Source: Edolisoma coerulescens (lineage: Eukaryota > Chordata > Aves > Passeriformes > Campephagidae). From it: a DNA stretch of 64,000 bases. The stretch is from the NCBI GenBank assembly GCA_013397115.1, contig VWZW01001204.1, positions 79,128 through 143,127 on the forward strand, in the 5' to 3' direction. Positions 11,211 to 23,300 of the stretch are shown here, piece after piece (the first letter of the stretch is position 1; each line of letters starts with the position of its first letter). A program made the translations under genes and the position numbers. The notes under the pieces are model-generated. The model saw nothing but the letters and a program-made list of their open reading frames with translations, searched no databases and was not told the origin of the DNA.

Positions 11211-13249
11211 GCTTAACTGTATCCAGTGGGGTCCTGCTGCACAGAGATGCTCCAGAGGGCTCCTGCAAACACGCCTGGATTCCCTTTGCCCTCATCTCTC
11301 AGAGGTTTCTCCATCAGGGAGGACCCAAGTGGTGCAAACTAGCTGTTCCCAGAGCCTGGAAGGGAGCCATGGCTGGCAGGCTCAAGCCCTGAGATATGTA
11401 TGTGAAAGTAAATAGTGAACACCTCTGACATGCAGGGCTGTTTGGATCCATGGCTCTGGCCTTGGCCTCCTTTCACGATGCTCAGAAAGTGGTGGAAAAT
11501 ATTTACACGAAGAGATTGTGAGCAGCTGTTTTAATGAAGCATTTGTGTACTAGGCAAAATTTAAATTGCCCCAAAATGGGACACATGTGTTTTATAAATA
11601 CACCATTATGAAGAAGTGGGGAGTAAGAGATTCTGCATCCAGAAGGCTGATCCTCCTACACTTATTTATTTTGATTAGGAGTTTATATGCTGGAAAGAAA
11701 TGGTGTAGAAAGTAAGCGTGGGGCTTTCCAGAATGCAACCCTGCTTCAAAACTGCAGCAGAGGAGAGTTAACCTCTCTGGATCCAGCACATTGCCTCCAG
11801 ATTCTGCACATCAGCTCATTTAAAAGCAATTCCACCCCACCTGAGCAAGAAAACGCCAATCAGGTATGGAGTCCTTTTGGTAGAAGATGTAATTTAGAAG
11901 ATGGATTTGTTTTTGCTTTGGATCCAAACCCAAGCTTTGAAACACCTTCAGTTCTCTGCTTCCCTAGCAGATGATTATGAGGAGCCTGACTCCTGAAGCC
12001 CTGTCATGTGTCAAATCCCAAAGTGCATTTCTTAGGAAGAATGGTCAATTGTTTGATGCTGGTGCAAGTCTGACAGAAAACAAACTGAAGAAAGGTTTTG
12101 GGGCTAATATCCCCTTTATCTGCACATCAGCTCTGCGGCAGGTAGGGATGCAAAATGCCACATTGGAAAGATTTCCTTTTATCACTGTCTTCTCCACATC
12201 TTAGGAGTCTTTAGTTCATGAAAATGCTGGAGGGGGACCACAAGTGAGTACAAAAGTGACATGTGCTCACTCTGCCAATTAAAACTGGAGGTCCTGCCTA
12301 GAAAGTTGTTGAGAGTTAAACTTTCTTATTCAAATAGCATGTGGCCCTGCTGGTCTGGGGAGGTTGTCATGGTTATCCCACATCAGCTGATGTCATCTCC
12401 TTTTCTGTAGAAATAAGTGCTTTTCAGCTGACCAGTTCAGGGTAAAGCTGCTTAAAATGCTAAGGCAGCCAGAGCAGCTCGCTGGGGTCTCTGCTATCAG
12501 GGGAACATAAAAAAAAGCTGTGAATCAGATGGCACTGCTAAATTGGGGAGGAATTGATGGGGAAACGAGTATGGACATGCTTGGATGGGGCAGCCCCAAA
12601 GGTATTGTGGGTGCACAATGGTGGCACTGAGGAGAACGGCTGAGATTGGGATCACTGGGGGAGCTCATTGAAGCAGCTGAATAGACAGAAGGAGAAAGGC
12701 AGTCAGAAACGTACAAAAGCACAGAAAAATGTTGTTTGCCTTGTGACTTGGGGATTTTAAACCAGGATAAGGACGCTGAGTGATAAATGGCTTTGGGATG
12801 TTAAATGTCAGGTCTGAGGGGCTGGCATGTGTATGTCCAGCGTTTGAGCCTTGCATGAGTGACACTGTTTTGCTGGGGAGGAAGAGCCCTTTGCAGAGCA
12901 CAGAACATGACACCCACTTTCTGTCCAGCAGTGGTGGCTGAGCATGCAGCTCCCCGTGCAGCAAGCTGTGCTCGCTGATGTGCAAAGGATGTGGAGCCCA
13001 AAGTTCATGGTAAAACTCAGGAAAAGACACAAGCAGGAGTTTTAAAAACTTGCCTTTGGGGAGAGGGTGCAAATGGTAAGCGGGGGCTGCTGAAGGGGTG
13101 TTTTGGTGTGACTTCAGGCACGCTTGTGACAAGGGCTTTTTCCAGCCCTGGATGTGGCTCCTCATGAGTTGAGAGCTCATCTTCCACCTGGGAATGGCTG
13201 GGCTGCTCTTGCACAGCTTCATGGAAGAACCAAGTTTCATTGTGTTCGA

Positions 13250-13307
13250 TTTAAGGTTGGACTTGATGGCCTTAAGGGTCTTTTCCAACCTATGTTTCTA
13301 CGAACTA
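13250..13307 (+). mobile_element. CR1 LINE tail, plus strand
   Basis: The segment has the CR1 tail form: GGTTGGACTTGATGGCCTTA, then GGGTCTTTTCCAACCTATG, then TTTCTACGAAC. That is the last 55 bases or so of an avian CR1 copy. The block upstream to about 13,200 is not clearly CR1. Confidence 0.85.
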
Positions 13308-15474
13308 GTTGAAGATGCTCCACCAAAAAAGCATGTGTTAGGGTGTTCTTGCAGCTCTGTGCATCTGCTTCCGAGGCAGGAGAAGACCTTGGACAAACCA
13401 TGGCAGAAAGCAGATCTGATGGTTTCTAGGTATTCTCTGGTACCCAGACGTAGGTATGGAAATGTGCTCAGAGCTGGAGCAGTGCAGCTGGGAGCTCTCT
13501 GAGGCCCAGGGAGGGTTGAGGAGACTTAAATGCTATTTGGGGTGTCTGGAAACTACAGAGCTGGTGGAGTCTGAATATCCTCCTGATGCCTGTTCCTTTA
13601 TCAAACATGACTGAAATGTGCCATGAAGGTTCAAGGGTTCCAGGGTAGGAGTAATGAGAGGAAGGGACAAAGAAAGAGGCAGTGCTGCTGCATATGACTC
13701 ATTTTCTTTGGAATCTTGGCTGTAGAAATAACAACCCCACTCATCGTTCTACAAACGCTTTTACAAACACTTGAACACGGGATGTTACTGTTAAGTGTTG
13801 ACCAAAATGCTCTGAGCATGAAAGCTTCATTAATCTGGATGAAAACATGTAAAATGATAAGATAATCTGTGCTTCCAGCCACAGCACTGTAAACCAATCT
13901 CTTGGTTTCACACCACTGTAAATGGGAGAAAAATATGCTTTTATCTTTTTTTTAAAATTTTCTTCTTTTTTTTTTTTTTTCTGTTATGGCTGAAGATCTA
14001 TGTCCGAACTCGCTCTTTAGGGCTGGAAGATATTTTTTCTGTTACGTTAAAAAAATGGAGATCCAGTCCCTGGAGGAAACCTGATCAGAGACACGCTGGC
14101 TTCCACACACACTCCAGGCCTATTGATCTCCCCTGTCCCCTCTGCCCTCTCCGTCTACAGGTTATGGAAACAATGTCTGTCAGCAGCAGCTCTGCTTTCT
14201 GTGCTGGTTATTAACTTTCTGGCAGGAGGGAGTCTGCTCTCCCTTTATGGGGTCCCAAGACCCACAACGAACTTAACAACCCAAAGGGAGTATCTCCAGG
14301 AACTACCCATTTTACATGAATCCCAGGGTTTTCTTAAAAAAAGAATAAAGTCTCAGGACTCTTCAGTTGTGCAAGGGTTGAACAAATCTAATGAGAGATG
14401 CACAAAATGTCTGTTTAAGCCTCATGGCTGGGCAGGTATCTAATGTGTTTTCTTGCTCAGAGTGCAACCCGTTGCCTGCCACCCTTTGTTTCATGACTTT
14501 GCACAAGAGAAAAGAATCCTAATTTCAGCTACTGGGCTGGCAAATATTGAGAAAACTTTAACCTACTGGGAGAAATTCCGGGAGAAACAAATTCCAGTGA
14601 CTTTCTTTGCTCCCCGAAGTTAAAGTTTTCTTCAGTGCCACTTCAAGGCACTTTCACCAAAATCCGAACCGTGTGCCAATGGAGCGAGGAGGAAATCACA
14701 GCAGCTCGCTCTGTGGTCCTTCAAATTCCTATGGGGCAGATGGGGACATAGTCCAGGGGATTTTAGACCAAACTTTCAATCTCTGTGCCCCAAATATAAA
14801 CTATTTGTCGTGTTTGCTCTGATTTCTGGCACTGAACTGGGCTGTGTCCAAAGCTCTGACAGGGCCCCTCCAGCACTTGAATCCACTCACACTTGCGCCT
14901 CGAAATAGAACATTGTAGTTCTGTTTATTTGCAGGCAGCTCCTCCTGCCCCTTCAATTCACACACTTCTGCCATGTATTAATAACTTGCTCTTGATCTTA
15001 GAATAGTCACGGTGCTGGTGTCTCTTCAGAGAGTTCGAGGGTCTTATTTTGGGAAGGCAGTTGTGAGTCCTATAAAGCAATACATCATAACACTGAGCTG
15101 AATCTAGGGCAGCCCTTGGAGAAACTCAGCAGAGCTTTTGAGAAGCGTGACACGCCGTTAAATTCCACTCTCTACATCACCGAGATGTTTCAGAAAAATG
15201 CTCACTCATTGTTTCAAGATTCTTTGCTTCGTCTGAATCCTTTGACTTGTGAATACAGCATGTTTGCAGAGCTGATGTCCCTGGGCATTTATTTGCCTTG
15301 CCAGAGTCCAGCAGCCAGTGCAGCAGTTGTTGGGATAGAGCCTGTCTCTGCTGTCATCCTGGTTCTCGAGTTGCTTCCCCACTTGTTCTCATGTAGGGCA
15401 TTCCAAGGAGAAATCCTTTTAGTGCTTAAAGGGAGCTTATGAAAAGGGGGAGAGAGACTTACTGCATGGACAGA
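13308..15474. other. Unique noncoding sequence, no gene seen
   Basis: The interval contains T-rich stretches, including a 15-T run at 13966-13980. The part at about 14,560-14,840 is balanced in composition and repeat-free and could be conserved, but I see no specific signature. No exon is recognised. Confidence 0.5.
13966..13980. repeat. T homopolymer, 15 bp
   Basis: Fifteen T bases follow a T-rich lead-in that begins near 13,940. This is simple-sequence DNA. Confidence 0.9.
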
Positions 15475-15741
15475 TAGTGAAAGGGCAATGGGGAAACAGT
15501 TTTAAATGAAAAGAGGAGAGATTCAGCTTAGGTTTTAGGAAGAAATCCTGCCCTGTGAGGGTGGTGAGGCCCTGGTGCAGGTTTCCAGAGCAGCTGTGGC
15601 TGCCCCATCCCTGGAAGTGTTCGAGGCTGGGTTGGATGGGGCTGGGAGCAACCTGCGATAGAGGAAGGTGTCCCTGCCCATGGCAGGGGATGGAACAGGT
15701 TTAAGGTCCCTTCCAACGCAAACCATTCCACAATTCTATGA
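15475..15741 (+). mobile_element. CR1 LINE fragment, 3' end, plus strand
   Basis: This is a well preserved CR1 3' segment. It reads a GGGGAAACAGTTTTAAATGA block, GGAAGAAATCCTGCCCTGTG, AGGGTGGTGAGGCCCTGGTG, GGCTGCCCCATCCCTGGAAG, GGTTGGATGGGGCTGGGAGC, AAGGTGTCCCTGCCCATGGC and AAGGTCCCTTCCAACGCAAA blocks, and ends ACCATTCCACAATTCTATGA. About 265 bp remain, truncated at the 5' side and noncoding. Confidence 0.97.
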
Positions 15742-17224
15742 AGTCAGCAGAAGGAACCCCACATTTATGTGGGTTTGTGGCAGCATTTGAGCAATGTTTC
15801 TTGGCAGCAAAGGCACTGAGATGGGGATGGAGCGAGGCTGAAGAAGGCTTTGCTGAAAGCTGTGAGCCATGATTCCATTGCCATACTTGGGTTCAAGTTT
15901 GAATTTCCTACAGATTCCCTCAAAGGCTGCAAGTCCTCAGAGCAAATCTGGAAGTGGTTTGGTGCAGGCCATTTGCTTTTAAGTAGAAACCAGGCACAAC
16001 TGTAAGCTGTTGACCAAACTTTCCTGGTTTTTGACCTCACCCAAACAAGCAGAAACGGAGAGAATGTCGATGTGAAACTCTGTGAGCCTAAACCTGAGCA
16101 CAGCCTGTGTCTTCCTTGCTTTTGACTCCTGACAACAACGCTGGCATCCCTCCATGGTAAATTACGTGGTGTCTTCATGCTGTACCTGGGGATTCAGCTG
16201 GATCACCAAATTCTGGATAGCGTTAAATGGAGATTGGACTGGGGGCTTTGGAAAGGTGAAAGATTCTCTGTACCTGTATCGAGACCCTTAAAGTCTGGCT
16301 CCTCCTGCCAAAAAATGTGTCCAATATATTATTTTATCTGGTTCTCCATTTAGAAGACTGCTCTTGGCTATCTTTCCTTTGCTACCCCTTCAGATGGAAC
16401 ATATGATATTCTCCCCACTCATTACACATGAGAAATTCCTGCTAGCATTCCTGCTTTCATTTGTCTGAAATATCCCAATCACATACCATCAGCGACTTGG
16501 CAAAGCATGGCTTTTGGAAACTCTACTCCCTCTGCCCAGGCTCCTCTTTACAGAGTTTCCTAATTGGTGTGAAATCTCCCTCCTTGCCCTGCAGCCTGTG
16601 TCAAAGTTGCTTTTCTATGAATTGCTGTGTGTGTCCCTGGACCTCGTTAGGCCACAAAGGTTGGGCTGTGCTCAGCCCTTGGGAGCTCCCTTGGGCTCGC
16701 AAAGCATCTCCTGTTTCAGCATCTGCCCTTCCTGCAGGAGCTCATGTGAATGCTCTCCTGACTTGCTGCCTTGCTCAGCTGAGGATTCATTAGCCTGTAG
16801 TCAGTGCTTTTGGTGTCTGCTGCTACTTCTTGCTTCTTGTACCTGCTGAAGAATTAAGTCTGCTCTACCTGTTAATCTGCCCCATCCCTCCTGAGTGAAA
16901 GCAACTTCTGTTACTGAAGGTAGTTCTGTCCTTTGCTGTGAAGATGTTCTTGAACTCTTTTCTCTTGCTGATCACAGAGATACTTTTTGGGATTTTTTGG
17001 ATTTCCTATTCACACTCTTTGCTAGACCTGTAGAGCAAATGATTTACTCACAGTGAAACTGACTTTGTTTTCTACTTTTTTTTTTTTTTTTGAATGGCTG
17101 TGAGCCAAGATCCTGTGCATGGTTTAGCTGCCTAATTTCACTGATGGCACCCTGATGACATGGTCATTCGTGCCTCTGCAACTGGAATCAGAAAGGGGGT
17201 GCTGACAGGTCACCCCAGGAGTGC
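15742..17224. other. Unique noncoding sequence, no gene seen
   Basis: No repeat family or exon is recognised, apart from a 16-T run at 17076-17091. The open frames near 16,460-16,850 on plus and 15,765-16,178 on minus have no recognisable domains. Confidence 0.55.
17076..17091. repeat. T homopolymer, 16 bp
   Basis: Sixteen T bases in a row, with no retroposon signature next to them. Confidence 0.9.
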
Positions 17225-17320
17225 CCCTTGCAGAGGTGTGCTGTCCCTGCTCTGCCACTGCCCAGCTGTGTGACCTTGGCCAAGTCACAGGGCTGGATGG
17301 GGAAAACTGGAAGTCATTCT
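17225..17320 (+). mobile_element. MIR-like ancient SINE fragment
   Basis: The core reads CTGCCACTGCCCAGCTGTGT then GACCTTGGCCAAGTCAC. This is close to the MIR core landmark, in which a 'tagctgtgtgaccttgggcaagtcac' type word follows a CTGCCACT segment. MIR was active in early amniotes and leaves rare, worn copies in birds. About 60-90 bp are recognisable. A chance match is possible but unlikely over this length. Confidence 0.65.
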
Positions 17321-20300
17321 TTTCCTCCAGAAAATTTTGCCCACAAAGTTTCAGACATCAAAGATGAGGCCTTGAGGCATGACTGTAATCTCAGTAAATA
17401 AACAACCACAGAAATAATTTGGGGGTAGTGTGCTGTTGCGGAGCAGTTGCAGTGTGTTTATGCTGTCAGTGAAGGCGAAAATAAATGAAAGTGGGGGGGG
17501 AGGTTTGGTTTTTTTTGCTTTCTGTTTTGTTCTTGTTTTAATAGTTGGCTCCCCCAAGTCTCTGAGTAAGGCAGTGCACAGTCCCACAACCATCCTGCTC
17601 CTACATCGACTGGCTGGACATTGCTGAGGAAGAGGAAAGAACTCTCCTGTCAGCAAGTGAGGAGTAACCTAAACTCAGGGGAAAGTTTTTCCTTAATCCC
17701 TAAAAGGTTGCTTTATGGCTTGAAGTCTGCAGGTTTTGTAACCCTGACAAACGTGAGCCTGCCTGGCGTAACATTAGGTGCTGTTGTCTTGACAAATAAA
17801 AAAAAATCCTTCTTTGATTTCTGATAAGCAAAGAAACTTGAGCAAACCGTGCGCCAGTCAGCAATCCAGATCGGCTGGTTGTTGTGCAAGGGCTGCGTGA
17901 GGAGATGCTGTGGCAGCAAGCAGGGTGCCTGGATGCTGAGTGGTGCCCAGGGCTTGTTTGCTGACAGAAGAGAAGATCTGATGAGATAGGTGGGTATTGC
18001 AACAGCGTGTGGCATAAGAGCTGCTGGTCCACACAAACAACACTCCTACAATGGGTGTTTTGGAGAGATGTGGGGATTTTCAGAGCTGCTGCAAGTATTT
18101 TCTGAAAATGGCTCTAGAGAAGCAGGGTCTTTTTCCTCCTGGGAGCTGAATGTGTTTGCAGAGCATCCAGGCCAGGGTAGGCTGGGCTGGGCTGGGGCTC
18201 AGGGCAAGAAAAGCAGGAATTTAGTCCTGAAGGAGTTGGAGCAGAGGCTGGTGCTACAAGCTAAGCATGACTCATCAGGCACAAAGTACACTGGAGATCA
18301 GCAAAACCTCACAAGACAGGTGCTCTGTAATTGATATTCCTCCAAGTCTCTCCTGTTACCGAGCCAGACGGTGCCTTGGAAGTGTCTTTACCACCTCAGG
18401 CATGCGCCCTGCTGTGTGCCACCTCTGATGAGCATCCCTGGCATCTGACTCATGGGCAGCACTGGGCCCCTGGTGCCTGTCCCCTGCAGCAGACCTGCTG
18501 TTTGTGCAAAGAGAGGAGCAAGGGGCAGCCAAGGACTCCTCCCTTCCTACTGAAACAAGCCCAACACACCTTTCTGCCACCACCTTCCAAGTGAGCTGAT
18601 GCCAGCCCTGTCTCACCAGCCTTCAGGGAACATGGTCACAAAGGAACTCCTTGGAGGAACGAGGGCAGTGCTGAGCAGGAGGTGTTTGCTCGACAACACC
18701 CTATATAAAACCCAGACATGAATTCTGCCCTTGTCTTCTGCTGCAGGGATTTATCAGCTGTCTTTTCAGCATCAAGTATTTAAGGGAGAATCCTTGCTGT
18801 TCTCCCCTGTTTTGGCCAAGACTGAGCTCAAGTGCAAGTAGAAAAAAAAAGACAATTTTGGGCTGAATCTGGAGTTTGACACATACGCTTGACACATTCA
18901 TCCTTTTATTTGTAACATGCATCCTTTGAGCAGCAGGAGAACTGAAACTGAACAGGGCCACTGTAGGTATTAGGCTCCAGTGCAGAGGAAGGAGATAATT
19001 TTTGGCTCGGAGGAGCTGGTTGCACGGCTGGTTTAACAGCCTTCTACAACCTGCAGAGCAAATGTATTTGCTTTGGCTCCTGAACAACCTAAACACTCGG
19101 AGAGCTTCGGCTGCACTGCACCCGGTGGGTTTATCTGCATTTGTGTCAGAGCTGTGTCAGATCACAGCCAGTGGCTCCTCCAGCACAATCTCACCCCCAT
19201 CTCTTGGAACAGGCAGGCAAATCCACCCGGGTGCAGAGGGCCCAGGGATGCTGCACATCCCTGCAGCTCCATAGCCGTGATTCAGCCTGACTTACACACA
19301 CCCTCCCTGCTGTAATTGCTCTTGGATTCACCTACAAAGGGATCGAGGGAGGTCTGGGATGCTCTGGTCCGAAACTCCCAAAGCCCCCAGAGACACTGCT
19401 GGTGTGTTGGTGCTCGACATCCAGCTCTGGAGCCCCTCTGAAGCTGAGGTTTGGCAGCTGGCGTGCCCAGCAGCTCCTGCTCTGGACAGATTTGAGCTGG
19501 GCAGGGAAGGAGCTGCTTGGTAAATAAGGAGCTCCCATCCTGCCCTGAATGGGAGGCTGGGGCTGGCCAGTGGTCCCCTCCCATGCCCATTGGGAACACC
19601 TCCCACCCATGGCATGCTAGTAAAGCTATCCTGCCCTGTGGAGACTGCTGTTGCTCTGCTCTTTTCTTTCCTCTTAAACAAATCCATGTGCCACCACTTC
19701 CTCTCCACTTTGTTTTCCTGAGCATGCTGGAGTATGGGTACCAAAGGCACAAGGCTTTGGGAGCAGCCATCAGCACGCTGGGCTCCCTGCCTGCAGCCAA
19801 GGATGAAAGCAAAACCAAGAGTGGAGTGTGTCGAGTGATGCTTCACGTTGGGTTTGTGTGCAGCTTTCCAAGACAAACAATTCCCTGCTAGCCCTTCTCC
19901 CTCCAGATTCCCCGAGCATGACTCGGAGAGGGGTAACAGATACCAAAGGAAAGTGCCAAACTCATTATTTGACTTTGTCAGCTCAGGAAAACGGTCTGAT
20001 GTTGGTAGGAGGTTATGTTTTCATAGAGAAAGCCTTGAAGAAAATAAAACAAAACCAACCCCCCCTCCCGTCCCGGGGCCTCCTGTCCCGGGTTTCAGGT
20101 TGGGGCCAAGGCTGCTGACTCATCGAATGTGCAGGTGCTGGAGCCTTCCCGTGGGGAGCACCACCTCACCACCTGCCCTCTGGGACAGCTTTTAGGCTTT
20201 TTTTTTAAGCTTTTGCCCTGATTTTCACAGCAGACCAGATCCTGGCTCACCTTATTCTCCTGGGTGCAGGTCCATCAGTTTGCAGAGCGTTGCTTTGCAT

Positions 20301-23300
20301 CGGCCGCACGCGTCTGCTCCAGCACATAATTTGGCCCCGTGCCTGTCTCCTTTCCTTTCTCTGTACCACAGGAAGCAGCATTTATAAAATCCCTAATGAT
20401 CCTGTCAGCTTTTATACATTTCCTGTCTTGCTTTTTTAAATGAAAGAGGAAAACAGAGCACTTTTGACCTGAATCACTTCGGGTTGCGTTTGCTGGATGT
20501 GCTGTTAGTCACTGGTCTGCTTTGCCTCCGTCATCCGTGATGCCAGGGTGGCTGTGTCTGCTTCCATGTCCTTATCAAAATCCTGGCAACTTCAGCATTT
20601 CCATAACAATCCTTCTTCCCCCTCCTGATTCAGGGGGAATCTGAGTGAGAAAATTGCTTTACCTTTTGGAGTCATAGAGAAAACCTGAAAAACGTGCATC
20701 TTTTTCACTCTACAGACTAAGTACCAGCAGGCAAATAAATAGAATTTATGTTCTGTTACTAAAGATGAAAGACCCTTCATTTTTAAGCATTTTAAGATAG
20801 ATTGGGGTTTGTGTAAATGTCTTTTTTGAGACCACAGGGCTGACCTTCCCAACGCACATTCTGAATTACCTCTTTGCAGGAGACTATCTGGTTTGACACT
20901 TGCATTCTTGAGGTCATAAATGGGTTTATTGGAGGATTTAAGAAGTCCTGAGAGCACTAACCACATACCTGACAGTAGTTTTGAACCCTACATTAGTGCT
21001 GTCTCTATTTTCTGTGGTGCAGCTAACGAAGAGCAATCCAACCTCAGTTTTCCTCTGCCAACAGCCAAAGATTTCAGGGGTTTTCATAGGCAGCCCTCAT
21101 CCACAAGGCAAATGGAGCTGTAGCTGTGCAAAAACTCCTCAAAGCCGAGGGTTGTAGAGGTTTGCCATTCTTGATGGGGGCTGTTGTGTTCCAGCAATCC
21201 ATGCTCATCCAAGGGACCGTGTCCCACCGGTGCCCATGGTGCCTCAGGAGGCTGATTCCTTGCAGGGCACGGGGCAGGACAGGGGTTTTCTCCTTGGGGT
21301 GTATAAAAGCAGCAAATTTTGGACCACTTCATGACCAAAGATGGGGAGGACCAGCTCTTGTATCCTCGTTACCTTGAACCTTCCCGGTGTAATTTCCTGA
21401 ACTGGTGGAAAACTTAAAACCCCAGACTAGACATTAACTGCCAAGTTGAAAGATATTCCATTCCCTCTCTTTGCTGCCTTGCTCTTTCCTTCAGAAGCTC
21501 TCTTGGAATACCATTCCTACCCATAACTTTGTGCAACATGGGGGCCAAGTGCCTGGAAACTGTATCAGGCCAGCTTCTAAGCTGACTTGCATGCAGCATT
21601 GGAAATAAAAGTAATTCCTGTAGTCACTGGAGCTTAACCAGACTGAAAACTAGACTAAGGAAGCAGAAAAATCCTGTCCTGACTGCTATAAAGAGGCTTT
21701 ACTCTATAGCAGTTATGAAATGGCAATGCTATAACCAGGTGTCTCGAGCAAGGAAAAAAGTGGTTGAAGTGGTACATAAAAAGTTTCAAGCTTGCTTTCT
21801 TCATCTCAGACAGGGAGCAAATGGCCAAGGACATCACCGGTTAAACAGGCTGTTAAATCAGCTTTGGGGAGAGCTGGATGCAGTTTTGGAAGGGGAGGAA
21901 ATCAGGAGGACCAGCTGTGAGCTGGACAGTTTGCAGCTGAGATGAGGTAATATGGTCAAATATGTGCCTCTGCAAGTGAGGTTAGTTATTTATTCCCTTC
22001 AAAGACTTTCCTGTGTCTACCCAGCCCAAAAATTATTTTTACAGTTAGTATCAGCCTGGCCCAGGCCAGACTTGTTCTGTTGCTGTTGGTGCTGCTGAAG
22101 CAGCAGAGGAGCAGCCAGATCTGCAGCCCAGCTCGGGGACCCTTTGATCAGGGTCTGTAGGATCCCCAGTGGCCCAGAGGAAGCCACGAGTGCAGATTAT
22201 CCTTATCAGGCACTCGAGCTGAGGTCACGTGAAGTCAGTCAGAAAGCAGCTGCACTGACCCTGCTGTGTTTGACTCTACCAGTGGCCAAGAATGGGAAGA
22301 TCTGGGGAGCTGTGCTGAGGTTACCAGGGAAGGGAATCTCCAGTCTGCCTTGTCCCACAGCTTGGTGCAGTCTCCCTGGGAATCATGCACAGTCTGCTCT
22401 TTCTATTGGTGTCCTCAGGTGCAGTTTTTTGTCTTCAGGACCAAGTGGAAGAACACCTTGATGCTTGTCCAGCCTGCTCAGCTCCACTGACCTGGCTCTT
22501 GTGTGCCTGGAGCCCCCACGGTGCCCCAGCACAGGGAGCTGAGGAGCTCCAGGCATTGCTGTGGTGTGAGTTGGAGCAGGGGATGGCCCTGTCCCAGACC
22601 ACAGAGAGCAGTGGCACCCGACTTCTTTAAATCCAACACCAGTCCGGGGCACAGCACAGAGCCCTGAGACCCCAAACCTTGCTTGCTGACCCCAACCCTT
22701 GCTGTGTTGCCCCCAGTGTTGGTGGGAGGCAGGCTGTGGGTGAGCTGAGGCCAGCTGGCCTCATTACAGGCTGTAGTAACCACTCCTGTGCACCAGGAAT
22801 CACTTTAAACGCTGCCCAGAAAGGGGTTTGACACCCACGAGAGGTGGGGAAAGCGTCAGTGCTGTGTTTTTATGGTGGTTAACAGCTCTGGTGCCATGGT
22901 CTGAGCTGTTCCCCACGTCCTGGCCTGGCTGTGTCACCCCTTTTGAGAAGTTTCACCACTCTTGTTGGAGCTGGGCTCCTGCCATCCATGGTGTCTGCTC
23001 CAGAGACAAGGGTGTAAAAGTGCAGGAGCTGGGCCTGCCTCCACCCCCAGTGAAGGGCTGGAGCAAAGACAATGTCTGTGGTCATCGTGCCCAACCTCTG
23101 TGCCCAGTGGAGATCAGCTAATCTGAGTCTAAGCTCGGGTTTTACACTAGGGAAAGATGGAAAATACTATTCTGTTGCTGCGTGTGCTCTCTGGTGTTGG
23201 GAAATGTGCTCAGTACCCTGTAAGGAGCCTCTCAGCAAATTTCAGACTTGGGCAAGATGAAAGGAGACTTCCGAGAAGCCTGGCCAAAAAGGGGAGGGAA

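Larger units (their letters stand above)
6951..13249. other. Unique noncoding sequence, no gene seen
   Basis: This interval holds an A run, a CpG-rich patch, a TA/CA microsatellite, an enhancer-like A/T-rich block and two 12-bp tandem duplications, each listed separately. Open frames are short and unrecognised. The longest, at 12665-13288 on minus, overlaps other frames and matches no family I know. Confidence 0.55.
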
